From: an uncultured Actinomyces sp.
GTDB taxonomy: Bacteria; Actinomycetota; Actinomycetes; Actinomycetales; Actinomycetaceae
Direction of reading: 5' to 3'
NCBI GenBank assembly: GCA_900541895.1
Contig: UWSI01000015.1
Location: forward strand, 1 to 41,349
DNA: 41,349 nucleotides
Shown here: piece after piece, positions 8,551-16,141 of the stretch
How the letters are laid out: each line of letters starts with the position of its first letter
Position numbering within the stretch: position 1 is the stretch's first letter
The notes under the pieces: generated by a model
Databases searched by the model: none
What the model was told of the DNA's origin: nothing
The model's input: only the letters and a program-made list of their open reading frames with translations
Program-made: the position numbers and the translations under genes

Positions 8551-9051
8551 TTAGCTTGCGGGGGATTTGTCGCTTTCTTGGAAGATGTCGTAGATCTGAG
8601 GAAGGTGAACATTTGCCTCGTCAATTCTGACGACAAGGGAAGATGCTCCCCAGTCTTTACAGCGACGTGCGCACTCTGCGACCAATGCGGTAGCAATTCC
8701 GCGGCCCCGGAACTTCGGGTGAACCATCAGGTCGATGACCTGTGGAAGTCCACTGGGTTCTTCAACGGGGGGATCGACAACGACGATAATCGCGGCGATT
8801 AGCTCTCCTTCGATCCAACCACCTAGGAAGGATCCCTCCAATGGGGTGCCGAAAACCCCGTCAAAGCACAGCCGCATCTCGTCTGTTGCTTCAATATGTG
8901 CCTCGATAGTTGGGCGGATACCGTATGCGGCTAAAGAAAGCTCAGCAAGTTCCGGGATATCGAAGCGCGTCAGTACGCCGATCTCACACTCTGTTGCACC
9001 GTGAAGGCGCGTCAGTGCGTCAATCTGTGCTTGTAGAGAATGCCTGTCCAT
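8551..9051 (-). CDS. GNAT-family N-acetyltransferase
   Basis: A single-domain GNAT of 166 residues. Motif A is seen as VIDLMVHPKFRGRGIATAL, where R-G-R-G-I-A is the acetyl-CoA pyrophosphate-binding loop. The preceding beta-4 strand is LIAAIIVVVDPP, and the C-terminal SSLVVRIDEANVHLPQIYDIF matches motif B, with the conserved Asn/Tyr region. The substrate is unknown: it could be a small amine, an antibiotic or a protein N-terminus. A -10 hexamer (TATTCT) ends 6 bases before the ATG at 9051, and no ribosome site is present, so it is likely leaderless and monocistronic. Confidence 0.88.
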   Translation of the reverse strand: MDRHSLQAQIDALTRLHGATECEIGVLTRFDIPELAELSLAAYGIRPTIEAHIEATDEMRLCFDGVFGTPLEGSFLGGWIEGELIAAIIVVVDPPVEEPSGLPQVIDLMVHPKFRGRGIATALVAECARRCKDWGASSLVVRIDEANVHLPQIYDIFQESDKSPAS

Positions 9052-9057
9052 AAGGAC

Positions 9058-9063
9058 AGAATA
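9058..9063 (-). promoter_or_regulatory. -10 element of the GNAT gene
   Basis: Minus-strand TATTCT, then GTCCTT (6 bases), then ATG at 9051. This is a near-consensus hexamer at leaderless spacing. Confidence 0.55.
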
Positions 9064-9160
9064 TGTGATCTGTTACACGGGTGGCGGCACGTGAGAAGGT
9101 GTGCGAACTCACAGAGTTATTTTTGGGAGTTTGTTCGAAAGCTTGACAAATGCGAGGAAC

Positions 9161-9778
9161 TTAGATGTACCAAGTCGGATCATCTTCCCAGCAATTTGGA
9201 TCGATGATGAGGTCGCGATCATCCTCCATCATTCGTTCTTCCGGTTTCTGACGTAACTTTGCTGGGACGCCGATTGCAACAGCATCTTCGGGGACATCCT
9301 TGGTGACGACGGCATTGGCTCCAACTTTGGCGCCATCGCCAACTGTGATGGGGCCAAGAATCTTTGCGCCAGCACCGATCATGACGTGATTACCGATGGA
9401 TGGATGCCGTTTCCCGGGGTTCATAGCGACGCCACCCAAGGTCACCCCGTGGAAGATTACAACGTCTTCACCGACCTCGGCTGTTTGCCCAATGACGACC
9501 CCCGTCGCGTGGTCAATGAATACACGGCGCCCGATAGTAGCCTCGGGATGGATGTCAACCCCTGTCGCCATCCTTGCAATTGAGGAAAGGACGCGAGCGG
9601 GCGTGCGTAGCGCGGGGTGAGACCACATTGCGTGTGTTACTCGATGAGTCCACAGCGCATGGACGCCGGGATAGGCGAGTGCGACTTCAAGAGTTGAACG
9701 GGCCGCGGGATCGCGCCGTTTTGCCGTTCGAAGATCCTCGGCAAGAAGCTGAATGATCTTGCGTGGAGACGAGGCCAT
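9161..9778 (-). CDS. cysE: Serine O-acetyltransferase (EpsC/short CysE)
   Basis: Transfers acetyl from acetyl-CoA to L-serine, the committed step of cysteine synthesis. The 205-residue length is that of the short EpsC type. The left-handed hexapeptide beta-helix runs from about residue 72 (GVDIHPEATIG) through VIGQTAEVGEDVVIFHGVTLGG to GANAVVTKDVP. Asp75 and His90, fifteen residues apart, correspond to the catalytic Asp/His pair of E. coli CysE (143/158). The ATG at 9778 has GGAG 8 bases upstream; longer in-frame starts lack one. The C-terminus ends WYI, and a terminal Ile is the residue by which CysE docks into CysK, so a cysteine synthase complex with the adjacent gene is plausible. Confidence 0.94.
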   Translation of the reverse strand: MASSPRKIIQLLAEDLRTAKRRDPAARSTLEVALAYPGVHALWTHRVTHAMWSHPALRTPARVLSSIARMATGVDIHPEATIGRRVFIDHATGVVIGQTAEVGEDVVIFHGVTLGGVAMNPGKRHPSIGNHVMIGAGAKILGPITVGDGAKVGANAVVTKDVPEDAVAIGVPAKLRQKPEERMMEDDRDLIIDPNCWEDDPTWYI

Positions 9779-9884
9779 GGGTAGTTCTCCGTCAGTCGCT
9801 TGTGGGTAGTTGTGCACTGTTATGCGGGTGAAGTGCTCGTGGGTTTTGATTGTCCTGTGCGCTCTCATCCAAGGACGCAGAAAT

Positions 9885-9915
9885 GGGGTGGATGAGCATG
9901 TATCTCATCCACCCC
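9885..9915 (-). terminator. Terminator hairpin after cysK
   Basis: GGGGTGGATGAG (9885-9896) and CTCATCCACCCC (9904-9915) form a perfect 12-bp stem with a 7-base loop, 7 bases after the cysK stop on the minus strand. There is no U-tract. It separates cysK from cysE, which lie in the same direction, so the two genes may be only partly co-transcribed. Confidence 0.75.
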
Positions 9916-9922
9916 AGACCTG

Positions 9923-10855
9923 TCAGTCGCGCAGGTTTTCGAAGAGCGCTGTCGAAAGGTAACGCTCACCGGTATCGGGGAGGACCACGACGATTCGCTT
10001 ACCTTCGTTTTCAGGGCGCTGCGCCACCTGGATTGCAGCGGCAAGTGCTGCGCCTGAAGAAATACCAACAAGCAGGCCTTCTTCCGCGGCTGCTCGCCGC
10101 GAAGTTTCCAGTGCTAGTGGAGTTTCAATATCGATTACTTCGTCAACAACGCTGGGATCGTAGGTCTGAGCAACGAAGTTTGGGCCGAGTCCCTGGATAC
10201 CGTGCGGGCCAGCCTCGCCACCGGTAAGAAGCGGGGACTCTGCCGGTTGAACCGCGATGACCTTGACGTTGGGCTTGAGTTCCTTGAGGACAGCACCCAC
10301 ACCAGATACTGTTCCACCCGTACCGACACCAGCAATGAAGATATCAACGTTCTCGTCGGTATCGCGAAGAATCTCTTCTGCGGTCGTACGGCGGTGCACG
10401 GCGGGATTTGCGGGGTTGGTGAACTGGGAGGCGATGATGGACCCGGGACGCGAATCACGGATGCGCTCAGCTTCTGCGACAGCGGCGGTCACTCCACCCT
10501 TGGGGTCGGTAAGGACCAGTTCCGCACCAAAGGCGCGAATAAGAATGCGGCGCTCGAGGCTCATCGAGGAAGGCATGACAATGACAACCTTGTAACCGCG
10601 TGCTGCACCAACCATTGAGAGTGCAACGCCGGTATTTCCTGAGGTGGCTTCGATAATAGTCCCGCCTGGCTTGAGTTCCCCGGAAGCCTCTGCGGCATCA
10701 ACGATGGAACGAGCAATACGATCCTTGACGGAAGAAGCAGGGTTGAAAGCCTCGACTTTCGCGACGATTTCCGCGCCACCTTCGTTCAGGCGGTTAATTC
10801 GAACCAGGGGAGTGCCACCGATGAGGTCGGTGACATCTGTTGCGATGTTGGTCAT
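9923..10855 (-). CDS. cysK: Cysteine synthase A (O-acetylserine sulfhydrylase)
   Basis: PLP enzyme that makes L-cysteine from O-acetylserine and sulfide in the cytoplasm. The 310-residue protein has the PLP lysine at 44 in NPASSVKDR, the substrate loop TSGNTG at 71-76, and the glycine-rich phosphate loop GTGGT, then GQTYDP-type region near VPNFVAQTYDPSVVDEVI. EEGLLVGISSGAALAAA precedes the last helices. AGGAG with 5-base spacing supports the ATG at 10855 rather than the GTG at 10888. Located upstream of cysE on the same strand, with an efficient-looking hairpin between them. A 60-base gap separates it from yigZ. Confidence 0.96.
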   Translation of the reverse strand: MTNIATDVTDLIGGTPLVRINRLNEGGAEIVAKVEAFNPASSVKDRIARSIVDAAEASGELKPGGTIIEATSGNTGVALSMVGAARGYKVVIVMPSSMSLERRILIRAFGAELVLTDPKGGVTAAVAEAERIRDSRPGSIIASQFTNPANPAVHRRTTAEEILRDTDENVDIFIAGVGTGGTVSGVGAVLKELKPNVKVIAVQPAESPLLTGGEAGPHGIQGLGPNFVAQTYDPSVVDEVIDIETPLALETSRRAAAEEGLLVGISSGAALAAAIQVAQRPENEGKRIVVVLPDTGERYLSTALFENLRD

Positions 10856-10915
10856 GATGTCTCCTAGATGTCGCTTCGTGCCATGCACGTAACTGCAACT
10901 CTATGGGGAGCCGGA

Positions 10916-11557
10916 TTATTCCGCGATTTCTATGTAACGTTGTCCCAGAGGGCGAAAAACATACTGGCCTGAACTGAGCGTGGCGAGCAGATTTTCAGCT
11001 ATTTTCAGCTGCTGTGGACTCATTGCCACGGTGAGTAATACAGTGGATCCCCACTGAGCATCGACTACGTGCCCGCCTAAACGACGTAACTCGCCTTCAA
11101 TTCGTCCAGCATCAACGGGAGCGAGTTCAGTCTTGACAACTGACAGCGCCTCCAAGCGCGCGAAAGGAGCCTGAGCAAGCGCCTCGCTGGTTGCGCTTGA
11201 ATACGCCCGCACGAGGCCACCGGCTCCCAAGAGAATTCCCCCAAAGTAGCGCGTCACAACGACTGTCACATTCCATAGCTCATTGCGCTTAAGAACATCC
11301 AACATGGGAGTTCCAGCGGTGCCTGAAGGCTCTCCGTCATCCGAAGAATGTTGAGAAGGTGAATGGCCTTCTTCCGCGATCATCCATGCTGAGCAGTTGT
11401 GGCGTGCCTGCGGATGAGCGTCTTTGACTGAATTAATGAACTCACGGGCTTCTTCGGGTGTATCCGTCCTCGCGATCGATGCAAGAAAGCGCGACCGTTT
11501 AATTTCAATCTCATGGGACAGGCGTGTGCCTGAAGCAAGCACTCGAAGAGAGGACAT
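10916..11557 (-). CDS. YigZ/IMPACT-family protein
   Basis: The 213-residue protein shows the UPF0029/IMPACT N-terminal signature: KRSRFLASI, then ARHNCSAWMI, SDDGEPSGTAGTPMLDVL and TRYFGGILLGAGGLVRAYS. The C-terminal 70 residues match the DUF1949 ferredoxin-like domain. Bacterial members bind nucleic acid or ribosomes and have been linked to translation control, but the biochemical role is not settled. The ATG at 11557 is chosen because similarity starts at this point; the long in-frame upstream extension to 11716 has no family match. GAAGG lies close upstream, and AACAAT at 11567-11572 could be a -10. Confidence 0.9.
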   Translation of the reverse strand: MSSLRVLASGTRLSHEIEIKRSRFLASIARTDTPEEAREFINSVKDAHPQARHNCSAWMIAEEGHSPSQHSSDDGEPSGTAGTPMLDVLKRNELWNVTVVVTRYFGGILLGAGGLVRAYSSATSEALAQAPFARLEALSVVKTELAPVDAGRIEGELRRLGGHVVDAQWGSTVLLTVAMSPQQLKIAENLLATLSSGQYVFRPLGQRYIEIAE

Positions 11558-11760
11558 AGTGCCTTCATTGTTGCATGAGTGTTTGTGAGGCTGGGAATGA
11601 GACGAGCTTCGCACGAATAATTCCTTTGGAATATGCGTACTTTTGGCCCGTCGTGCTACAGTGGTCAGGTTGTCGAAAGTCATATGTCTATGGCTGCGTG
11701 TCTGAAAGATACGCATCGACGCGGTAAAAACGTCAGAACTAGAAGAGGAGCGGTAGGGTC

Positions 11761-11931
11761 ATGGCAGTTCCCAAGCGCAAGATGTCCCGAGCAAACACCC
11801 GCACTCGCCGGTCCGCATGGAAGGCCGATCTCACTGAGCTGAACACCATCAAGGTGGGCGGCCGTGAGGTGCGTGTTCCCCGTCGTCTGGCGAAGGCGTA
11901 CAAGAACGGCCTGCTGGACGTCGAGGACTGA
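11761..11931 (+). CDS. rpmF: 50S ribosomal protein bL32, zinc-free form
   Basis: A 56-residue protein beginning MAVPKRKMSRANTRTRR, the invariant N-terminus of bL32. The C-terminal half, KVGGREVRVPRRLAKAY, carries none of the four cysteines of the zinc-ribbon form, so this is the C-minus version that needs no zinc. Such forms are usual in many actinobacteria, so this alone does not prove a Zur-controlled paralog. AGGAG ends 10 bases before the ATG. The 200-base leader contains TACAGT at about 11658 as a possible -10 and a small hairpin at 11695-11715 (TGCGTGTC/GATACGCA) of unknown role. I found no Zur-like palindrome here. It ends in a strong 15-bp hairpin. Confidence 0.97.
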   Translation: MAVPKRKMSRANTRTRRSAWKADLTELNTIKVGGREVRVPRRLAKAYKNGLLDVED

Positions 11932-11952
11932 TTCCTCCGTTCGCAAGTTTTT

Positions 11953-11986
11953 GTGGGGTCCGGTACCAACAGGTACCGGACCCCAC
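11953..11986 (+). terminator. Strong terminator hairpin after rpmF
   Basis: GTGGGGTCCGGTACC (11953-11967) and its perfect complement GGTACCGGACCCCAC (11972-11986) form a 15-bp stem with a 4-base AACA loop, 21 bases past the rpmF stop. No U-tract follows; it is an I-shaped terminator. Confidence 0.8.
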
Positions 11987-12010
11987 ACTGTTATCAGTTA
12001 GTCCGTGTTC

Positions 12011-12016
12011 TATTGT
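12011..12016 (+). promoter_or_regulatory. -10 element of the DUF421 gene
   Basis: TATTGT, 6 bases (TGATTT), then ATG at 12023. No ribosome site lies in between, so a leaderless transcript is expected. Confidence 0.55.
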
Positions 12017-12022
12017 TGATTT

Positions 12023-12739
12023 ATGTGGCACGAACTCATCCTTGACGCGCACTCGATTTTCCGACTTTTCATCGGTATCGTGATTATCTCTGCTCACCTC
12101 ACTCTGACAAAGAAACAGAGCCTTACCCAATTCACTTCTATTGACTTCATCGGAAACTTTATTCTCGGTGGGATCATCGGCGGTATTATCTACAACCATT
12201 CGGTTTCGACTTTCTCCTACGTTGTACTGCTGCTTGCAACTGTGGGCATGATTTCGTTTTTCAACTTCATTGCCTCCCGCTTTATGCCCGCGCGGCAAAT
12301 CCTCAAGGGCAAAGCGGTGACCATCATCAATCACGGCCACTTCGTCATTGATTCTCTCGATGATGAAAGCAGTAATTTTGACATCATTAATTTCACCGAA
12401 GAGCTTCGCTCGCGCGGGATCTTTTCAGTTGAAGATGTTGAGTTTGCACAGTATGGATCCAATGGCTCTTTGACCGTTGTCAAGAAGAGCGATGGAAGCA
12501 TGAGCTACGTCTTAGTCTCGAAGGGGCAGATTGTTCAGGATCAACTTGAAGCCTCTGGTCAGAGCGAGGAATGGCTGACGAAGGAACTCGAACACCAGGG
12601 AATTAAGCTCGAAGACATTTTCTTTGCTGAGCTCGAGGGGCGCGAGAAACTTTATGTCGTGATGAATGATATGACGGCTCGTTCTTTCGCATTCAGCCTT
12701 GAGAACTCGCAGGAAAATGCGGAGCAAAAAATGGATTAG
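12023..12739 (+). CDS. DUF421 (YetF/YcaP-type) membrane protein
   Basis: A 238-residue protein with three N-terminal membrane segments (about residues 10-27, 42-62 and 66-86; the second contains the family pattern DFIGNFILGGIIGGIIYN). A cytoplasmic alpha/beta domain follows: KGKAVTIINHGHFVID, then LRSRGIFSVEDVEFAQYGSNGSLTVVKK, which are the conserved DUF421 core sequences. A second, shorter repeat of this domain type follows near residues 175-225. The function of the family is unknown; Bacillus members are linked to sporulation or envelope stress. It is preceded by a leaderless-type promoter and followed by a bidirectional terminator, so it stands alone. Confidence 0.9.
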   Translation: MWHELILDAHSIFRLFIGIVIISAHLTLTKKQSLTQFTSIDFIGNFILGGIIGGIIYNHSVSTFSYVVLLLATVGMISFFNFIASRFMPARQILKGKAVTIINHGHFVIDSLDDESSNFDIINFTEELRSRGIFSVEDVEFAQYGSNGSLTVVKKSDGSMSYVLVSKGQIVQDQLEASGQSEEWLTKELEHQGIKLEDIFFAELEGREKLYVVMNDMTARSFAFSLENSQENAEQKMD

Positions 12740-12786
12740 GCGACTTCGTTAAGTCAGCTCTTTGCTTCTCCTTTGAACAAGGAAAG

Positions 12787-12829
12787 TTAAGTGGTGGGGC
12801 GGTCCTTTCGGAACCTCCCCACCACTTAA
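12787..12829. terminator. Bidirectional terminator between DUF421 gene and lutC
   Basis: TTAAGTGGTGGGG (12787-12799) pairs perfectly with CCCCACCACTTAA (12817-12829). The inside continues as GGT/ACC and CC/GG with a one-base bulge, around a TTTC loop. The flanking A and T give short U-runs on both strands. It serves two convergent genes. Confidence 0.8.
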
Positions 12830-12854
12830 TTACACAGTGTCAGTCGTGTACTGC

Positions 12855-13520
12855 TTAGTGTGCGATGATCACTCGCAGGTGGCGAGGACCGTGAACGCCA
12901 TTGACACGAACCAATTCGATATCCGAAGTTGCAGAACCACCGGCGATCCAGGTTGTTGGGCGCTCGGGATGCTCGCCTAAGATATCGACGGCCTGTGGCA
13001 CGGTTGGAACGATTGCAGAGCGTTCCAGAATTGCCACATGAGTATCGGGAACAAGAGTGATCGCACGGCGTCCTTGATCAGGTTCACCGTCCAAGATAAT
13101 CGTTCCCGAGATGGAAATCCCGACGCGAGTGCGAGTCACGACGGCATCGATTGCATCCAATTCCAATGTCGGAATAGCGTTCTCGCGCGAATCCTCACGT
13201 ACCTTTCGCTTATCGCGTCCAGCCGCCTTCTTGAACTGATCATCGAGGCCTGTGGGAACGACAACCGAGGAAGCCTTGGCCTCGGAAAGGAACGTTGCAA
13301 TCGCATCTTCGATTGCCTGATCATCGCGTGCCTCGACAACCTGCGCTGAGTAGTCCTCAAGCTTCTCAATCATCTCAGCAACGACTTCATCCGAACCGGG
13401 GGCATGTTGGCCTTCGCGGATGTAGTTACGAGGAATCTCGCGGACGGGACGTCCCTCTTGCGAACGCTCAATGGCCTCGCGCGCACGGGCGAGGATAGCG
13501 GTCTTCGCATCCATAACCAT
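12855..13520 (-). CDS. lutC: Lactate utilization protein C (LUD domain)
   Basis: The third subunit of the LutABC L-lactate oxidation complex, which feeds electrons from lactate to pyruvate conversion through iron-sulfur proteins. The 221 residues match the LUD (YkgG) domain: an alpha/beta core with SSVVVPTGLDDQF, then DAVVTRTRVGISISGTIIL, LVPDTHVAILERSAIVPTVPQAV and the C-terminal TWIAGGSATSDIELVRVNGVHGP, in which GGSATSDIE and G-V-H-G-P are conserved. No cysteines are needed in this subunit. GGAGG 6 bases upstream fixes the ATG at 13520, which follows the lutB stop by one base. Last gene of the operon. Confidence 0.93.
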   Translation of the reverse strand: MVMDAKTAILARAREAIERSQEGRPVREIPRNYIREGQHAPGSDEVVAEMIEKLEDYSAQVVEARDDQAIEDAIATFLSEAKASSVVVPTGLDDQFKKAAGRDKRKVREDSRENAIPTLELDAIDAVVTRTRVGISISGTIILDGEPDQGRRAITLVPDTHVAILERSAIVPTVPQAVDILGEHPERPTTWIAGGSATSDIELVRVNGVHGPRHLRVIIAH

Positions 13521-13521
13521 C

Positions 13522-15147
13522 TCAGGCCTCCTCAGTATTCGTGTGAGTAGTCATTCCGTGCTCACTTGCCAAAGGGATATCCTTTGCCGGCGCATCGGAG
13601 CGTGGAGCCGAGGCATCTGAGTCGGGGTGAGTACGCCGCCACCACTGGCGGAATGTTTCCTTCGGAGCGACCGGAAGATCGCGGGCAGTAGTCCACAGCG
13701 ATGCCGGGAAGGGAAGAGCGCCGATCTTTCCCTTCTTCTTGGCAATGCGAGTTGCCTTGACGCCGGTCGTAGCCAGCTCCCATGCCTTTGAATTGGACAT
13801 GACAGGGGCTGAAGAATCCATCGCCAAATCCCAGATATCAGGCACGATGTTGTGCTTAACGTCCACGGTGCGGGCACGCATATGGATCAGAATGTTCGGA
13901 ATCTTGATCTTGACCGGGCAGACCTCACCACACGCACCGCACAGAGAAGACGCGAAGGGAAGGGTGTGGACAGGATCCTTCTCATCCAAGCCTTGAGTCA
14001 GCTGCGGCGTGAGGATAGCGCCGATGGGGCCGGGGTAGACCGAACCGTAGGCGTGACCCGAAGTGTGTTGGTAGACGGGGCAGATGTTCATGCAGGAACC
14101 GCAACGGATGCATGCAAGGGCTTCGCGGCCAATGGGATCAGCAAGAGTCTTGGTGCGTCCGTTATCCATCAGGATCAGGTGGAATTCCTGCGGGCCATCA
14201 CCCGGAGTCACGCCCGTCCACATCGAGGTGTAGGGGTTCATGCGCTCACCCGTAGCAGAGCGGGGGAGAAGCTGGGAGAAGACCTCGATATCTTGGTAAC
14301 GAGGAACCAGCTTTTCGATACCCATCAATGTGATGAGCGTATCGGGAAGGGTCAGGCACATACGTCCGTTACCCTCCGATTCGAAGACCGACACTGTTCC
14401 AGTTTCAGCGACACCCATGTTGGTGCCTGAAACCGCAACCTTGGCGTGTAGGAACTTCTTACGAAGGTGTGCGCGTGCGGCGGCAGTCAATTCCTGAGGA
14501 TCATCAGAAAGATCACGCGGCGCATCTTCCATTCGATCGAGGAAAATGCCACGAACCTCGGAACGGTTACGGTGAATCGCAGGAACGACAATGTGGCTGG
14601 GCATATCGTCAGCAAGCTGAACGATCATTTCTGCCAGGTCGGTCTCGCGTGCGGAAATACCTTCGTCCTTCAGGAATTCGTTGAGGTTCGTTTCCTGGGT
14701 TGCCATCGACTTAATCTTGACGACTTCGTCGACGCCCTTGGACTTAATGATGTCCGCGATGATGCGATTCGCTTCATGCTTATCTCGTGCCCAGTGAACG
14801 ATGCCTCCACGTGCGGTGACATTGCGCTCGAATTCTTCCAGAAGTTCAGGGAGTCGGGATTCGACCTCAAACTTGATCGCTTCTGCAGCGTCACGCAGAT
14901 CTTCCCAGTCGGGCATTTCTGCGACGCGCTGACCACGCTTAGCGCGAATAGTGCGGGTAGCGTGGCCCAGATTGCGACGCATCTGGGTGTTTGCAAGGGT
15001 CTTATGCGCGGCCTCGGGGAAAGTAGGACCCCAGCGAAGAGTGTCTTCGGGGATCTCAACTGTCGTTCGCCATCCTCCGGTGTGAACCGCAGCATTGGAC
15101 TCATCGCTCGAGGCTACCCCGGGCATACCGATGAAGGTCTCAGACAT
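13522..15147 (-). CDS. lutB: Lactate utilization iron-sulfur protein B
   Basis: The 541-residue electron-transfer subunit of the lactate oxidation complex. It contains an N-terminal LUD-like domain (about 70-310, with KIKSMATQETNLNEFL and ISARETDLAEMIVQL). Two [4Fe-4S] ferredoxin motifs follow: CIRCGSCMNICPVYQ and CGACGEVCPVKIKI. A C-terminal DUF3390 region with a W-rich segment completes it. The complex is cytoplasmic or peripherally membrane-bound and replaces classical lactate dehydrogenase. AGGTGA upstream of the ATG supports the start, and only one base separates it from the lutA stop. The C-terminal tail (Ser/Asp/Pro-rich, about 40 residues) is low complexity and probably disordered. 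Confidence 0.95.
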   Translation of the reverse strand: MSETFIGMPGVASSDESNAAVHTGGWRTTVEIPEDTLRWGPTFPEAAHKTLANTQMRRNLGHATRTIRAKRGQRVAEMPDWEDLRDAAEAIKFEVESRLPELLEEFERNVTARGGIVHWARDKHEANRIIADIIKSKGVDEVVKIKSMATQETNLNEFLKDEGISARETDLAEMIVQLADDMPSHIVVPAIHRNRSEVRGIFLDRMEDAPRDLSDDPQELTAAARAHLRKKFLHAKVAVSGTNMGVAETGTVSVFESEGNGRMCLTLPDTLITLMGIEKLVPRYQDIEVFSQLLPRSATGERMNPYTSMWTGVTPGDGPQEFHLILMDNGRTKTLADPIGREALACIRCGSCMNICPVYQHTSGHAYGSVYPGPIGAILTPQLTQGLDEKDPVHTLPFASSLCGACGEVCPVKIKIPNILIHMRARTVDVKHNIVPDIWDLAMDSSAPVMSNSKAWELATTGVKATRIAKKKGKIGALPFPASLWTTARDLPVAPKETFRQWWRRTHPDSDASAPRSDAPAKDIPLASEHGMTTHTNTEEA

Positions 15148-15148
15148 T

Positions 15149-15946
15149 TCAGATCACCTGTGCGCTTTCTGGAGCGAATGAAATGTTGCCAAGGAAAGGC
15201 TTGTCCTTGGTGGATGCAAGAATCTCTGCGAGGTGCATCGGGCGGATACCCGAGTTCAGTCGAGACAGGCCGCCACCGACGTGCATCAAGCAGGAGTAAT
15301 CACCCATGACGAGGACCTCGGCGTGCGTTGACATAACATTCGAGACCTTGTCGGCAAGCATCGCAGTCGAGGTTTCGGAGTTCTTCATGGAGAAGGTGCC
15401 ACCAAAGCCACAGCAAACCTCAGCGTCGGGAAGGTCAACAAGGGTGAGACCTTCCACTGCGCGAAGCAGGCGGTAAGGGCGATCTCCCACTCGTGCGATG
15501 CGCAGAGAGTGACAGGTTGGATGATATGTCACGGTGTGGGGGAAGTATGCGCCGACATCTTCCAGGCCCAAGACATCGGTGATGAGCTCGGTGAGATCGT
15601 AGGTGTGTGCGGCAATCTGCTGGGAGCGCTTTGCGAGCTGATCGTCGCCAACGTGCTCAGCGACGAGTTTTTGCTCGTGTCGGGCGGCACCCGTGCAAGA
15701 GCCAGAAGGAACCACAATTGCGTCCCATTCGCCGTCAAGGACGGGTTCGAAGGTTCGAACGTGGTTGCGAGTGATCTTGGCGGCATCTTCGAAGTAGCCG
15801 GTGTTGGCATGCATCTGGCCGCAGCAGACCTGACCTTCCGGGAAGACAACTTCGTGGCCCAGTCGTTCAAGCAGCGTGACCGTTGCTTGCGCGGCCTGGG
15901 GGAACATAGTGTCTGCAAGGCAGGTCGCAAATAGTGCGATTCGCAA
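15149..15946 (-). CDS. lutA: Lactate utilization protein A (CCG-domain oxidoreductase)
   Basis: The first subunit of LutABC. It has two cysteine-rich CCG domains: VCCGQMHANTGY with FATCLADTMFPQA before it, and EVCCGFGGTFSMKN with YHPTCHSLR before it. These are the sites that hold the non-cubane iron-sulfur clusters in the glycolate-oxidase/heterodisulfide-reductase group. I place the start at TTG 15946, giving 265 residues beginning LRIALFATCLADT, where the family starts. GGAGGT lies 6 bases upstream. A longer frame to 16129 crosses the operator-like intergenic region and has no family similarity. First gene of the lutABC cluster and downstream of the lactate permease on the same strand. Confidence 0.92.
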   Translation of the reverse strand: MRIALFATCLADTMFPQAAQATVTLLERLGHEVVFPEGQVCCGQMHANTGYFEDAAKITRNHVRTFEPVLDGEWDAIVVPSGSCTGAARHEQKLVAEHVGDDQLAKRSQQIAAHTYDLTELITDVLGLEDVGAYFPHTVTYHPTCHSLRIARVGDRPYRLLRAVEGLTLVDLPDAEVCCGFGGTFSMKNSETSTAMLADKVSNVMSTHAEVLVMGDYSCLMHVGGGLSRLNSGIRPMHLAEILASTKDKPFLGNISFAPESAQVI

Positions 15947-15998
15947 GGTAGGACCTCCGTCCGTGTGACTTTTGTCCTCACTGTATTGATAAGAGACA

Positions 15999-16136
15999 GC
16001 CCCGTCAGGTAAAAGAAGTAAAACTGCGAAATAACGCAGAAAACTCCGTGTCTGACGGGGCGCCCAATTGGGCTGAAACTTGGTTAATTCGTCATATTCG
16101 TATGATCGAATTAGCGAAGACGCTCCCAAATTGGGG
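15999..16136 (-). promoter_or_regulatory. Structured lctP-lutA intergenic region
   Basis: Within 196 bases there are four inverted repeats. GCCCCGTCAG (15999-16008) pairs with CTGACGGGGC (16052-16061) around an inner CTGCG/CGCAG hairpin (16024-16039). GCCCAATTGGGC (16062-16073) is a perfect palindrome. TAATTCGTCATA (16085-16096) is mirrored by TATGATCGAATTA (16101-16113). CCCAAATTGGGG (16125-16136) resembles the palindrome. The first may be an attenuator or processing hairpin after lctP; the others look like operators. The cognate regulator (LutR/LldR-type) is not in the window. Confidence 0.5.
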
Positions 16137-16141
16137 TTGAT

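Noticed and set aside
11558..11760. Zur box upstream of the cysteine-free bL32 gene
   Set aside because: Looked for because such paralogs are often zinc-regulated, but no TGA-N-AA/TT-N-TCA dyad is present.
11633..11842. Reading frame through the rpmF leader and into rpmF
   Set aside because: It overlaps rpmF in another frame and lacks any start signal; the leader probably holds only promoter and hairpin.
15947..16129. 61-residue N-terminal extension of lutA
   Set aside because: It would translate the palindrome-rich intergenic region; family similarity and a GGAGGT site both place the start at TTG 15946.
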